Positions 27,248-34,700 of a stretch of DNA of 64,000 nt are shown one piece after another. This DNA is from an uncultured Collinsella sp. (lineage in GTDB: Bacteria > Actinomycetota > Coriobacteriia > Coriobacteriales > Coriobacteriaceae). A model generated the notes under the pieces. That model did no database searches, was not told the DNA's origin, and worked only from the letters and a program-made list of their open reading frames with translations. The stretch's first letter is position 1. Each line of letters opens with the position of its first letter. Where the stretch lies: the NCBI GenBank assembly GCA_934668345.1, contig CAKUNE010000003.1, positions 87,698-151,697 on the forward strand. The letters run 5' to 3'. Made by a program: the position numbers and the translations under genes.

Positions 27248-28081
27248 ATGGCAGGCCTGTTCAACATCCTTAAGGTCACCGTCAGCGAGGACAAGATCTG
27301 CGCGCATGTGCTGGTGAACCCCGGCATGCCGCTCATGACCTCGGAGGATATCGAGGCCACGGCGCGCGTGTACTATCTGGTGCCGGCGATTGCCAAGCAT
27401 CTGTGCCTGGGCGATTCCGGCCGCGAGTTCCAGGATTGCATGGGTCAGACTGAGCTCTGCCACCTGTTGGAGCACGTGTCGGTCGAGCTGATGAACGAGA
27501 CCGGCCTTGCCGGCAATATCTCGTGCGGGCGCACCCGCGTGAGCGAGCATGACGAGCGCGTCTTTGAGATTGAACTTTCGTGTCCCGACGACGCGTTGGC
27601 CATCGGCGCGCTGTCGTCTGCCACCTTCATGATGGATTGGGCCTACCTGCATGCCGACCAGCCCGCCCCCGACGTGGACGGCACGGTCGCGGGCCTGCGC
27701 AACCTGGTTTTGGGCATGCGTGCCGAGGCCGAGGGCAAGGATCCGCACGAGGCCGTCGCCGCCGCGAATGGCGAAGATGCTGCCGAGGACGAGGGCGCTG
27801 ACGAGGGCGATGTGCCGGTCGACGCCGAGCCCGTTGCCGATGCGACCGCCGAGCCCGTTCCCACCGAGCCCCAGGGCGTCCCCAACTTTGACGACGAGCC
27901 CCAGGTGGCGATTGATACCGAGGGCGCGGTTGCCGAGAACCACGAGGCCTCCGCTGCCGTCTTTGGCGGTGCGGCGACGGTTTCGGCGGGACCTGCGCAT
28001 GAGGGCGGCCTGCCGCTCGTGGACGGCGCCGGCGAGGACCCGGGTGCCACGGTGGCCATGCCGGCTATGCCTCAGGAGTAG
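27248..28081 (+). CDS. Stand-alone cyanophycin-synthetase N-domain-like protein
   Basis: 277 residues. No standard annotation comes to mind, but residues 45-100 match by eye the N-terminal domain of cyanophycin synthetase (CphA1): P-A-I-A-K-H-x-C-x-G-x-x-G-x-F ... CHLLEHVSVELMNETGLAG ... CGRTR, equivalent to the H-C-S ... H-x-x-EH-x-ALELQ-x-x-AG ... GRTR pattern. The H72, E75, H76, E80 cluster looks like a metal site; in some CphA1 enzymes this domain has been reported to cut cyanophycin to make primers. The ATP-grasp and Mur-ligase domains of CphA1 are absent. Residues 170-277 are an acidic Ala/Glu/Pro tail, probably disordered. RBS GGGGAGAG; 24 bp after the CorC-like gene. Substrate and function unknown. 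Confidence 0.7.
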   Translation: MAGLFNILKVTVSEDKICAHVLVNPGMPLMTSEDIEATARVYYLVPAIAKHLCLGDSGREFQDCMGQTELCHLLEHVSVELMNETGLAGNISCGRTRVSEHDERVFEIELSCPDDALAIGALSSATFMMDWAYLHADQPAPDVDGTVAGLRNLVLGMRAEAEGKDPHEAVAAANGEDAAEDEGADEGDVPVDAEPVADATAEPVPTEPQGVPNFDDEPQVAIDTEGAVAENHEASAAVFGGAATVSAGPAHEGGLPLVDGAGEDPGATVAMPAMPQE

Positions 28082-28160
28082 GCCTACGCGTTTATCACCA
28101 TCACGTACCTGCGCCTTTGCCGTACGCAGATGAGCGGGGCGGCAAGTGTTGCGCTGCGGG

Positions 28161-28166
28161 TATAAT
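28161..28166 (+). promoter_or_regulatory. -10 box before the YtxH gene
   Basis: A consensus TATAAT stands 52 bp before the start of the YtxH-like gene, in a 136-bp intergenic gap. No matching -35 hexamer is found at 16-18 bases, so strength or an activator requirement is open. Confidence 0.45.
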
Positions 28167-28217
28167 GGACAGCATTCAAACGGTGGGCGCCGATGTGCCC
28201 GCAGGAGAGGAATGATC

Positions 28218-28607
28218 ATGGGTAAGACTTTTAGCTTTGTCTCCGGTGCACTCTTTGGTGCCGCCGCCGGCGCTATCATCGGCGTTGCTCTGGCCCCGCG
28301 CTCGGGTGCCGAGACCCGCGCCATGGCTGCCGATATCGCCAACGACGCTTGGGATAACATGCGCGATACCTACGAGCACGGTGCCGAGGAGGCCCGCGCC
28401 GCGGTCAACGACTTCGGCCCGATGGTCGATGCCAAGACCGATGACCTGCGCGCCAAGGTCGACCTGGCCCGCGAGCGTATGGATCAGCTGCGCGAGCAGC
28501 TCAACGATGCCATTTCGGGCGGCAACGTGACGCCCGCTGCCGACGTCGTGGTCGAGAACGCCGCCGAGGCCGACACCGAGGCTGCGGAGCCCTCGACCGA
28601 GGCATAA
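28218..28607 (+). CDS. YtxH-domain small membrane-associated protein
   Basis: 129 residues. The N-terminus is a glycine/alanine-rich membrane segment (SFVSGALFGAAAGAIIGVALAP) followed directly by RSGAETR, the hallmark of YtxH proteins, which in Bacillus are general-stress proteins. The rest is a charged amphipathic helix with a negatively charged tail. Start chosen at 28218: AGGAGAGG sits 7 bases upstream, whereas the ATG at 28212 is only 1 base from it. The stop overlaps the next ATG by one base (TAATG). The two genes probably act together at the envelope; mechanism unknown. Confidence 0.85.
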   Translation: MGKTFSFVSGALFGAAAGAIIGVALAPRSGAETRAMAADIANDAWDNMRDTYEHGAEEARAAVNDFGPMVDAKTDDLRAKVDLARERMDQLREQLNDAISGGNVTPAADVVVENAAEADTEAAEPSTEA

Positions 28608-29362
28608 TGCGCGCCGGGGATTTTGTCGGCGCCAAGATCTATCGCAAGCCCACCGAGGACAAGCGCACTAAAAAGGACGGCACGCCACGTAGCCCTAAAA
28701 AGCTCGGAAAGATACACTTTCCGGTCTTTACTCCGGGCGGAACGCGCGTGGTGGGCTTTATGGTTCGCCAGTCCGATATTGCGGGCATGATCGAGCGCCC
28801 CGACCGTTTTGTGGCGCTCGATGCCATCGGCGTCTATGAGGGCGCTATCGCGGTGGATGACGCCAAGGACACCTACGATGCCGCCGCGGCCAAGCGCCTC
28901 GACATTAACCTGGACGATTGCATCATCTGGGTTGGTATGGACGTGCGCACGGAATCGGGCGATGTCGTGGGATATTGTTCGGACGTGGAGTTCAAGCCGC
29001 GCTCGGGCATTGTCCAGATGTTCTATGTGACTGCTGGTGCCGCTTCGAGCGTGCTTGTCGGTGACACGCAGGTGCCGCCGACGATGCTGCGCGGCTACGA
29101 GAGCGGCGCGATGATCGTTTCGGACGAGGTCAAGGCGCTCGGGTATTCGGGCGGCGCCGCTGCAAAGGCTGCCGAGGCCAGCGTCGTGGTGGGCGACAAG
29201 GTCAAAAAGGGCGCCAAGGTGCTCGATGACAAGGGATCGGTCGCCGTGGACAAGGGCAGTCGCGCGCTGGGCAAGCAGCTCGGCAAGACGCGCGGCATGT
29301 TCAAGGCCTTTAAGGACGAATACCAAAAGGCGAGCGGAGGCTCGTCAAAAGCTACAAAATAG
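28607..29362 (+). CDS. PRC-barrel domain protein
   Basis: 251 residues, cytoplasmic. Segments LGKIHFPVFTPGGTRVVGFMVRQSDIAG (about 30-60) and GMDVRTESGDVVGYCSDVEFKPRSGIV (about 108-135) resemble two halves of PRC-barrel units, small beta-barrels that bind RNA or proteins or regulate transport; the N-terminal part of the MgtE-like protein at 31149 has related sequence. The C-terminal 90 residues are Lys/Ala/Gly-rich. Translationally coupled to the YtxH gene. A terminator follows at 29384. Role unknown; a partner or anchor of the YtxH protein is a reasonable guess only. Confidence 0.7.
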   Translation: MRAGDFVGAKIYRKPTEDKRTKKDGTPRSPKKLGKIHFPVFTPGGTRVVGFMVRQSDIAGMIERPDRFVALDAIGVYEGAIAVDDAKDTYDAAAAKRLDINLDDCIIWVGMDVRTESGDVVGYCSDVEFKPRSGIVQMFYVTAGAASSVLVGDTQVPPTMLRGYESGAMIVSDEVKALGYSGGAAAKAAEASVVVGDKVKKGAKVLDDKGSVAVDKGSRALGKQLGKTRGMFKAFKDEYQKASGGSSKATK

Positions 29363-29383
29363 CGACGTACCAAATGATGGGAG

Positions 29384-29419
29384 GCAAGCCGGAGACCTGT
29401 TGCTCCGGCTTGCTGTGTT
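29384..29419 (+). terminator. Terminator-like hairpin after the PRC-barrel gene
   Basis: A perfect 11-bp stem GCAAGCCGGAG (29384-29394) / CTCCGGCTTGC (29403-29413) with an 8-base loop is followed by TGTGTTTA. The T-run is imperfect, so it may be partial. It sits 21 bp after the stop and 15 bp before the start of the next gene, whose RBS GGGGGAGGG follows. Confidence 0.6.
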
Positions 29420-29434
29420 TATGGGGGAGGGCAC

Positions 29435-30841
29435 ATGCGCCAAAACGGATCCAACTTAAACGGGCGTTCGGGTGCGCGTCCGACGGCGCGCCGCGACCTG
29501 GGGCAGCTGCCCGGCGGTCAGCGCCGTCGCCGCCGTAAGCCCGGCGCGATGTACCTCAACCATAGCCGCGGGTTTAGCGACCGCAGCGCGCGCATCGGCA
29601 ACGGGCGCTCGCCGCGCCGACCGTCCCGTCTGCCCTATGCACTCATCGCCGTGGGTTGCGCACTCGTACTGTTTATCGCTGCCGTCGTGGGCTATGTCAA
29701 CCGCAGCGTGGACGTGGAGCTCAACGGCCAGAAGACCGCGGTGCGCGTGGGCTCTACGCTGCAGAATCTCATCGACGACCAGGAGTTGACTGACACCTAC
29801 GACGCAGGCGACCTGCTGGCCGTCGATGACAGCGTGCTCAAGCGCCATGGCGGCGAAAAGCTGTCGGTTAAGGTGGACGGCAAGCGTGTGAAGCAGGGCA
29901 AATGGGATAGCCGCGAACTTGCCGGCGGCGAGAAGGTGACGGTCAAAGACGGCCGCAACATCTACGAGAAGCACGAGGTGCAGGCCACGACCATCGAGCC
30001 CAAGCTGAAGGTCGAGGGCACGGGCGCCATCGAGTATGTGCAGACATGGGGCGTCCAGGGTCGCTCCGAGGTGTGGGTCGGCGAGCAGTCGGGCAAGACG
30101 CAGGACCGTGGCGAGGTTGTGCCCGCCGCCGATTGCGTGGTTGCCTGCGCCAGCGTGGCGCCCAAGGGCAACGAGAAGGTCGTGGCGCTGACGTTTGACG
30201 AGGGACCGAGCGGTGCCACTAAACAGATCTTGCAGGTACTCAAGGAAAAGGGCGTCACCGCGACGTTCTTCCTGTCGGGCGATGCGGTCGAGGCCTCGTC
30301 CGCCACGGCCAAGGCGATTGTCGATGCCGGGTGCGAGATCGGATCCAACAGCTACAGCGACGATTCGCTCAAGGGTCAGGACCGTGAGGCGGTACGCGAG
30401 CAGATTACGAAAGGCACCGATGCGATTAAGTCGGCGACCGGCGTGAAGACGATGCTGCTGCGTGCTCCCTACGCTGCCTTTGACGAGCAAAACTGGATTG
30501 ATGTGATGGACCTGGTCTCCGCCGTGGTCTCGTGGAATATTGACTCGGGCGACTGGCTGCTCAACGGTGCCGACGAGCAGGTCTCAACGGTGCTCGATTC
30601 GGTGACGCCGGGCAATATCGTGCTGCTCACCGATAGAGACGAATGCGCCGAGCAGACGCTCGAGGCGCTGCCGCAGATTATCGACGGTCTTGTCGCCGAC
30701 GGCTACAAGATCGTGACGCTCAGCGACCTGGTTAAGACGGACACGTCGCTGAGCAAAAAGCTCACCTCGCTGACGAAGGTCACGATGCCCAAGAACGCCG
30801 TGTTCCCCCAACTCGCCGAGGATGACGAAACCACGGAGTAA
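29435..30841 (+). CDS. Membrane-anchored NodB-fold (polysaccharide deacetylase-like) protein, active site altered
   Basis: 468 residues. A basic cytoplasmic N-terminus (1-65, many Arg) precedes one membrane helix (about 66-88). Next comes a DUF348/ubiquitin-like segment (about 92-185, VELNGQKTAVRVGSTLQNLIDDQ), then a NodB homology domain (about 245-445). NodB motifs can be aligned but key residues differ: motif 1 reads TFDEGP (253-258) instead of TFDDGP; motif 2, usually H-x-x-x-H in GNHTYSH, reads GSNSYSD; the final LLHD motif reads LLTD. Motif 3 RAPYAAF is partly kept. The usual Asp-His-His metal triad is therefore Glu-Asn-Asp, so peptidoglycan or chitin deacetylase activity is doubtful. 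A binding or structural role at the cell wall is possible. Start ATG with RBS GGGGGAGGG. Confidence 0.82.
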   Translation: MRQNGSNLNGRSGARPTARRDLGQLPGGQRRRRRKPGAMYLNHSRGFSDRSARIGNGRSPRRPSRLPYALIAVGCALVLFIAAVVGYVNRSVDVELNGQKTAVRVGSTLQNLIDDQELTDTYDAGDLLAVDDSVLKRHGGEKLSVKVDGKRVKQGKWDSRELAGGEKVTVKDGRNIYEKHEVQATTIEPKLKVEGTGAIEYVQTWGVQGRSEVWVGEQSGKTQDRGEVVPAADCVVACASVAPKGNEKVVALTFDEGPSGATKQILQVLKEKGVTATFFLSGDAVEASSATAKAIVDAGCEIGSNSYSDDSLKGQDREAVREQITKGTDAIKSATGVKTMLLRAPYAAFDEQNWIDVMDLVSAVVSWNIDSGDWLLNGADEQVSTVLDSVTPGNIVLLTDRDECAEQTLEALPQIIDGLVADGYKIVTLSDLVKTDTSLSKKLTSLTKVTMPKNAVFPQLAEDDETTE

Positions 30842-30928
30842 TCCCCAACGGCTATGTCACGGATACGTCAGCGTTTGGTATGCCTGCAATGTGCAGCGCA
30901 TAAATTCGGTGCCGCAGCGCGATGCTGA

Positions 30929-30937
30929 TGCTATAGT
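30929..30937 (+). promoter_or_regulatory. Extended -10 promoter for the Mg2+ operon
   Basis: TGCTATAGT (TG-n-TATAGT) is an extended -10 element; no good -35 is present, which such promoters tolerate. Transcription would begin near 30943, exactly at the left end of the candidate M-box aptamer, giving a leader of about 205 bases before the TTG start. Confidence 0.5.
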
Positions 30938-30941
30938 TACT

Positions 30942-31075
30942 GCGGTTAATGAGGGTCAAGAGAAAGGTTGCAGGTGAAATCCAAACCTCGACCATACAGT
31001 CGATGACCCCATGCAGGTGCTTTTTGCGCATGCACGGGGTGTAAGCGTCGAGCGGCGTGCCGCCCGCGCATGCGT
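30942..31075 (+). ncRNA. Candidate M-box (Mg2+) riboswitch leader
   Basis: Structured leader before the MgtE-like and Nramp-like genes. By eye it shares M-box features: GGTTAATGAGGGTC near the 5' end (compare GTTAGGTGAGGCTC), a middle part with TGCAGGTGAAATCC, then GTCGATGACC and the loop AGGTGCTTTTTGCG, which parallels the conserved AGGTGATTTTTAATG. A stem ACCCC ... GGGGT closes around ATGC ... GCAT at about 31003-31042. The remaining leader 31076-31148 carries a GC-rich stem-loop (GGCGTGCCGCCCGCGC) that could be the expression platform and the SD GGGGAG at 31138. Known M-boxes switch off Mg2+ importers when Mg2+ is plentiful. The call fits the downstream genes but needs a covariance search. 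Confidence 0.5.
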
Positions 31076-31148
31076 ATACATATCCAATTGTCCACGGATG
31101 GCGTGCCCGTTTTGCCGCGGTCCGCAGGAATAATGATGGGGAGCACCA

Positions 31149-32993
31149 TTGAATTATCTGAGTGAGATGCTCAAACTGCCGGTCTTGGACGTCGACGGCG
31201 AGAAGCTCGGCGTGGTCAACGATTTTGGTATTGCTACCGGCGAAGTTTTTCCGCACGTGACGTCGCTCGCGTTCCGCGGTCCCGGCAAGACGCCGTTTAT
31301 GATCAGCTGGCGCAAGTGGGTCGACCGTATCGACGAGACGGGCGTGTACCTCAATACATCTGCCACCAATATCCGCTTTTCCTACCTGCAGCCGACCGAG
31401 CTGTTGCTCGCGCGCGACGTTCTCAACAAGCAGATCGTCGACACGCAGGGCATGAAGGTCGTGCGCGTAAACGACATCAAGTTCTCCATGTCGGGCGAAA
31501 ACCAGCTGCGTCTGCTGGGTGCCGAGGTCGGCGCTCGCGGCCTGCTACGCGCGATCAGCCCCGCGCTCGAGCATGTCGTCGAGGGCTTTATGAAGCACCT
31601 GGGCAAGCCGCTCAGCGAGGACATCATCGCCTGGTCCTACATGGACCTGCTCGATCGCTCGACCAAGAACATCCAGCTCTCGGTGTCGCACAAGACGCTC
31701 GGCGAGCTGCATCCCGCCGACATCGCCGACATTATCGAGCAGCTCGACCCGCGCCTGCGCGCGCAGGTTTTTGCACAGCTCGATACCGCCCAGGCCGCCG
31801 AGGCCATCTCGGAGTTCGATGACGACGAGCTCATGACCGAGATGCTCGAGGGCCTGTCCGACACGGACGCATCGTCGATGCTGGCCATGATGGACCCGGA
31901 CGACGCCGCCGACCTGATCGACGAGCTCAGCTACGAGAAGGCCGAGAAGCTCCTGCGCCTGATGGGCGTCAAGGAGGAGAAGGCGATTCGTAACCTGCTG
32001 GGGTATGAGGACAACACCGCCGGCCGCATCATGACCTCGGAGTTTGTCTCCCTGCCCGCTACGGCAACGGTCGGTGACGCCATCGAGGCGATTCGCGAGC
32101 TCGACGAGGACTTCGAGAGCGTCTACTACGTCTATACCGAGGATCCGAGCGGCATGCTGACCGGCGTGCTCTCGCTGCGCACGCTGATCGTAGCCGACCG
32201 CGACGCCACGCTGGGTCAGCTGGCCTATCGCGACCTGGTCTATGTGTCGCCTGACGAGGACCAGGAAGACGTGACGGACGAGATGACCAAGTACGACCTG
32301 GTTGCCATCCCTGTCTGCGACGAGAACCGTCATATCCTGGGTATCGTGACCTTCGACGACGCCATGGACGTTATCGCTGAGGAGCATCAGGAGGACCTGC
32401 AGATCGCCGGTGTCGGCTCGGGCGATAGCGCGTCGGACGACTCGACGAACGTGCTCAGCTGGTTCGTGCATCGCCAGTACTGGGTTGTTGTATGGGGCAT
32501 CGCGTCGTGCATCATGGCGACCGTGCTGGGGACGGCGCTCGGCTCCGCGCATCTGGTGGTGTTCCCCATGTGCGCCATGCCGCTCGTGCTGCTGGCGGCC
32601 TCGCGCATGGTGTCGTTCGTCAAGAACTACTTCCTGGAGTATGACGGTCACGACGACGAGCCCAAGCCGTATCTGGGGTTCTTCTTCCAGAGCACGGGCA
32701 TGGGCCTGATTCTGTCACTCGTGACCTACCTGTGCGCCCAGCTGGTGCGCACCGCTGCGTTCCCCGATGCGTCCATGTTTGAGGAGCAACTCTTTACCGG
32801 GTGTTTTAATATCGCTGCCATCATTTGCCTGGTTGGCAACATGAGTGCCGTGATTTACCTGATGGTGCTGTTCTGGCGTGACGAGCATGACCTCAACACG
32901 TCGGGCACCGCCATGAACGTCATTGCCGTCATGATCTCGTGTGTGGCGTATTGCATCGCCGCGGTGCTGCTCGCCATGTCAGTCATGGGTTAG
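31149..32993 (+). CDS. MgtE-like protein: PRC-barrel, MgtE_N and CBS domains with an atypical membrane domain
   Basis: 614 residues, start codon TTG with SD GGGGAG 5 bases upstream. Domain order: two PRC-barrel-like units (about 1-120), MgtE N-terminal superhelical domain (about 185-290, LHPADIADIIEQLDPRLRAQVF ... DPDDAADLIDEL), two CBS domains (about 290-415, GRIMTSEFVSLPATATV ... YDLVAIPVCDENRHILGIVTFDD), a linker, then five membrane helices (about 435-614). The cytoplasmic half is a normal MgtE Mg2+ sensor. The membrane half has five helices like MgtE but lacks the hallmark GGNAGTQ and, by eye, the pore aspartate of the last helix (SGTAMNVIAVMIS in place of a PFVTTLxD-like segment). It may regulate the adjacent Nramp-like transporter rather than carry Mg2+ itself. 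Stop is 8 bp before the next start. Confidence 0.82.
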   Translation: MNYLSEMLKLPVLDVDGEKLGVVNDFGIATGEVFPHVTSLAFRGPGKTPFMISWRKWVDRIDETGVYLNTSATNIRFSYLQPTELLLARDVLNKQIVDTQGMKVVRVNDIKFSMSGENQLRLLGAEVGARGLLRAISPALEHVVEGFMKHLGKPLSEDIIAWSYMDLLDRSTKNIQLSVSHKTLGELHPADIADIIEQLDPRLRAQVFAQLDTAQAAEAISEFDDDELMTEMLEGLSDTDASSMLAMMDPDDAADLIDELSYEKAEKLLRLMGVKEEKAIRNLLGYEDNTAGRIMTSEFVSLPATATVGDAIEAIRELDEDFESVYYVYTEDPSGMLTGVLSLRTLIVADRDATLGQLAYRDLVYVSPDEDQEDVTDEMTKYDLVAIPVCDENRHILGIVTFDDAMDVIAEEHQEDLQIAGVGSGDSASDDSTNVLSWFVHRQYWVVVWGIASCIMATVLGTALGSAHLVVFPMCAMPLVLLAASRMVSFVKNYFLEYDGHDDEPKPYLGFFFQSTGMGLILSLVTYLCAQLVRTAAFPDASMFEEQLFTGCFNIAAIICLVGNMSAVIYLMVLFWRDEHDLNTSGTAMNVIAVMISCVAYCIAAVLLAMSVMG

Positions 32994-33001
32994 GTGGTCG
33001 C

Positions 33002-34264
33002 GTGCAAAATACCAAGCAAAAGTCGGGCACCAAGCAAAAGCTGACCATCGCGGCCATCTTTGGCGCTATGGGCCCCGGTCTGCTGGCGGCGCTTTCGGGC
33101 AATGACGCCGGCGGCATTGCAACGTATTCCAGCGCGGGCGCCAGCTATGGCTACAAGATGCTCTGGATGCTTCCCGTCATGACTGTGCTGCTCATCGTGA
33201 CGCAGGAGACCGCGGCGCGCTGCGGCTGCGTCACGGGTAAGGGCCTAGCATCGCTCATTCGCGAGCGTTTTGGCGTGCGCAAGAGCGTGTTGGCCATGGC
33301 GGCGCTGTTGATCGCCAACACGGCCGTGACCATCTCGGAGTTCGCGGGTATCGCGAGCGGCCTTGCCCTGTTTGGCGTGCCGGCGAGCATCTCGGTGCCG
33401 TTGGTGGCGCTGCTGGTGTGGATGCTTACCATGTCGGGTAGTTTCCAGCGCATCGAGAAGATTCTGCTGCTGGTGAGCTGCGTGTTCGTGACCTATATCG
33501 TCGCCGCGTTTATGGCTGGCCCCAACTGGGGTGAGGTCGCGGTCGACCTGGTCGTGCCTAACATTCAAAATGACCCCAGCTACGTGTCGCTCGTGGTCGC
33601 AACGATCGGTACCACCATCGCGCCGTGGATGATTTTCTTGGCGCAGAACAACGTGGTCGATAAGAACGCGGGCGAGGACGACATCGTGCTGCAGCGTATT
33701 GATACCGTGAGCGGCTCGATCGCCGCCGATATCATCGCCGGCTTCATCATTATCACGACCGGCACGGTGCTGTTCCCGGCTGGTATTCAAATTAGCGATG
33801 CTGCCGACGCTGCTCGCGCGTTGGAGCCCATCGCCGGTCAGTGGTCCACGGTGCTGTTCGCCTCGGGCCTGGTCGCCGCGAGCTTCTTGGCCGCCTGCGT
33901 GCTGCCGGGTGTTACGTCCAGCGCCATTTGCGAGGCATTTGGCTGGGAGCGCGGTGCCGATCGCAGCTGGGATGAGGCTCCGGTCTACCGCGGCATCATT
34001 ACGGCCATTATCGGTATCTCGGCCGTGCTGGTGCTCATGCCCGGTGTCGATCTGTTCCAGATTATGATGACTTCGCAGGTCATCAACGGCGTGCTACTGC
34101 CCGTGGTTCTGGTGTTCCAGGTGGTTATCGCCGCCGACCGTCACATTATGGGCGCCAACCGCAACGGCCGCGTATGGAACGTGCTCACGTGGGCGACCAT
34201 CGGCGTGATTACGGTGCTGACAGTTGTTATGTTTGTGCTGCAGGCGATGGGTTACAGCGCCTAG
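33002..34264 (+). CDS. Nramp-related transporter, probably Mg2+-type
   Basis: 420 residues, about 11 membrane helices; start GTG 33002 with AGGTGG upstream. Fold and motifs are Nramp (GPGLLAALSGNDAGG at helix 1, TTIAPWMIFLAQN at helix 6). The metal-site residues differ from Mn2+/Fe2+ Nramps: helix 1 DPGN reads DAGG and the helix 6 methionine of the MPHN segment is alanine (IAPW). Loss of that methionine is the feature of the Nramp-related Mg2+ transporters (NRMTs), a group including a characterised protein from Eggerthella lenta, another coriobacterium. Together with a candidate Mg2+ riboswitch and an MgtE-type sensor in the same transcript, Mg2+ uptake is the best reading. The MntH name would be misleading. 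A terminator follows at 34288. Confidence 0.85.
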   Translation: MQNTKQKSGTKQKLTIAAIFGAMGPGLLAALSGNDAGGIATYSSAGASYGYKMLWMLPVMTVLLIVTQETAARCGCVTGKGLASLIRERFGVRKSVLAMAALLIANTAVTISEFAGIASGLALFGVPASISVPLVALLVWMLTMSGSFQRIEKILLLVSCVFVTYIVAAFMAGPNWGEVAVDLVVPNIQNDPSYVSLVVATIGTTIAPWMIFLAQNNVVDKNAGEDDIVLQRIDTVSGSIAADIIAGFIIITTGTVLFPAGIQISDAADAARALEPIAGQWSTVLFASGLVAASFLAACVLPGVTSSAICEAFGWERGADRSWDEAPVYRGIITAIIGISAVLVLMPGVDLFQIMMTSQVINGVLLPVVLVFQVVIAADRHIMGANRNGRVWNVLTWATIGVITVLTVVMFVLQAMGYSA

Positions 34265-34287
34265 CGTCTCTTTTGGGGCTTCGAGCG

Positions 34288-34318
34288 GGCCGTAGCGATG
34301 GGCTGCGGCCTGTTTTTT
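34288..34318 (+). terminator. Rho-independent terminator of the Mg2+ operon
   Basis: Stem GGCCGTAGC (34289-34297) / GCTGCGGCC (34302-34310), with one G-T pair and a 4-base loop, followed by TGTTTTTT ending at 34318. It lies 24 bp after the Nramp-like stop. Confidence 0.85.
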
Positions 34319-34348
34319 GCTTGCTATAGGGGGTTAGTTATATGGCAG

Positions 34349-34576
34349 TGGGCAAAAAATGCCAAATATGAGTACTGTTGCTAGGGCGATAGCATTTATG
34401 TGCAAGAAGATAATGTACATAATCTAGAGTGTGTACATTAAAATTCACCTCAGCAGGCTCTAATCCAGCTAGATTGGCCGCTTTAGTGGTTTGCAGGGGT
34501 CGCTCGGACGCTATTTTGGGCGGATTTGCCTGCTACTAAAATAGCAACAGTACTCATATTTGCCCTTTTTTGCCCA
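34349..34576. mobile_element. 228-bp MITE-like element with 35-bp inverted ends
   Basis: Arms 34349-34383 and 34542-34576 are reverse complements with two mismatches and start TGGGCAAAAAA. The 158-bp interior is AT-rich compared with the chromosome, has no ORF, and carries an inner palindrome TAATGTACA ... TGTACATTA at about 34410-34440. It sits alone in the 436-bp gap between a terminator and the convergent acyltransferase. Terminal repeats, size and lack of coding fit a non-autonomous transposon, but no clear target-site duplication and no related transposase were seen. Confidence 0.55.
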
Positions 34577-34599
34577 CAGCCCCTTGGCATGTTGTTACG

Positions 34600-34640
34600 A
34601 AGCCGCCCCTGGACTGGAATTGACAGCCCAGGGGCGGCTT
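34600..34640. terminator. Hairpin between convergent transcription units
   Basis: A 13-bp stem AAGCCGCCCCTGG (34600-34612) / CCAGGGGCGGCTT (34628-34640), extended by CTG/CAG, is followed on the + strand by TCACTTG. It may end transcription from the minus-strand acyltransferase as well. Between it and 34700 are two fragments of the GTCCC / AACGTCCCTAGCTGCCGG repeat type also seen near 22.3 kb. Confidence 0.45.
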
Positions 34641-34700
34641 TCACTTGTCGCGGGAGTGTCCCAAGGTGCCGGCATAAAAGGAACGTCCCTAGCTGCCGGA

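Noticed and set aside
26069-28360. 763-codon minus-strand frame across three + strand genes
   Set aside because: Spans clear CNNM, CphA-N-like and YtxH genes; composition is that of a reverse-frame shadow.
30852-31256. 134-codon minus-strand ORF in the leader before the MgtE-like gene
   Set aside because: Overlaps the structured leader and the start of the MgtE-like gene; no RBS, no similarity.
33002-34264. MntH-type Mn2+/Fe2+ transporter
   Set aside because: The metal-selecting methionine of helix 6 and the asparagine of helix 1 are replaced, and the operon context is Mg2+.
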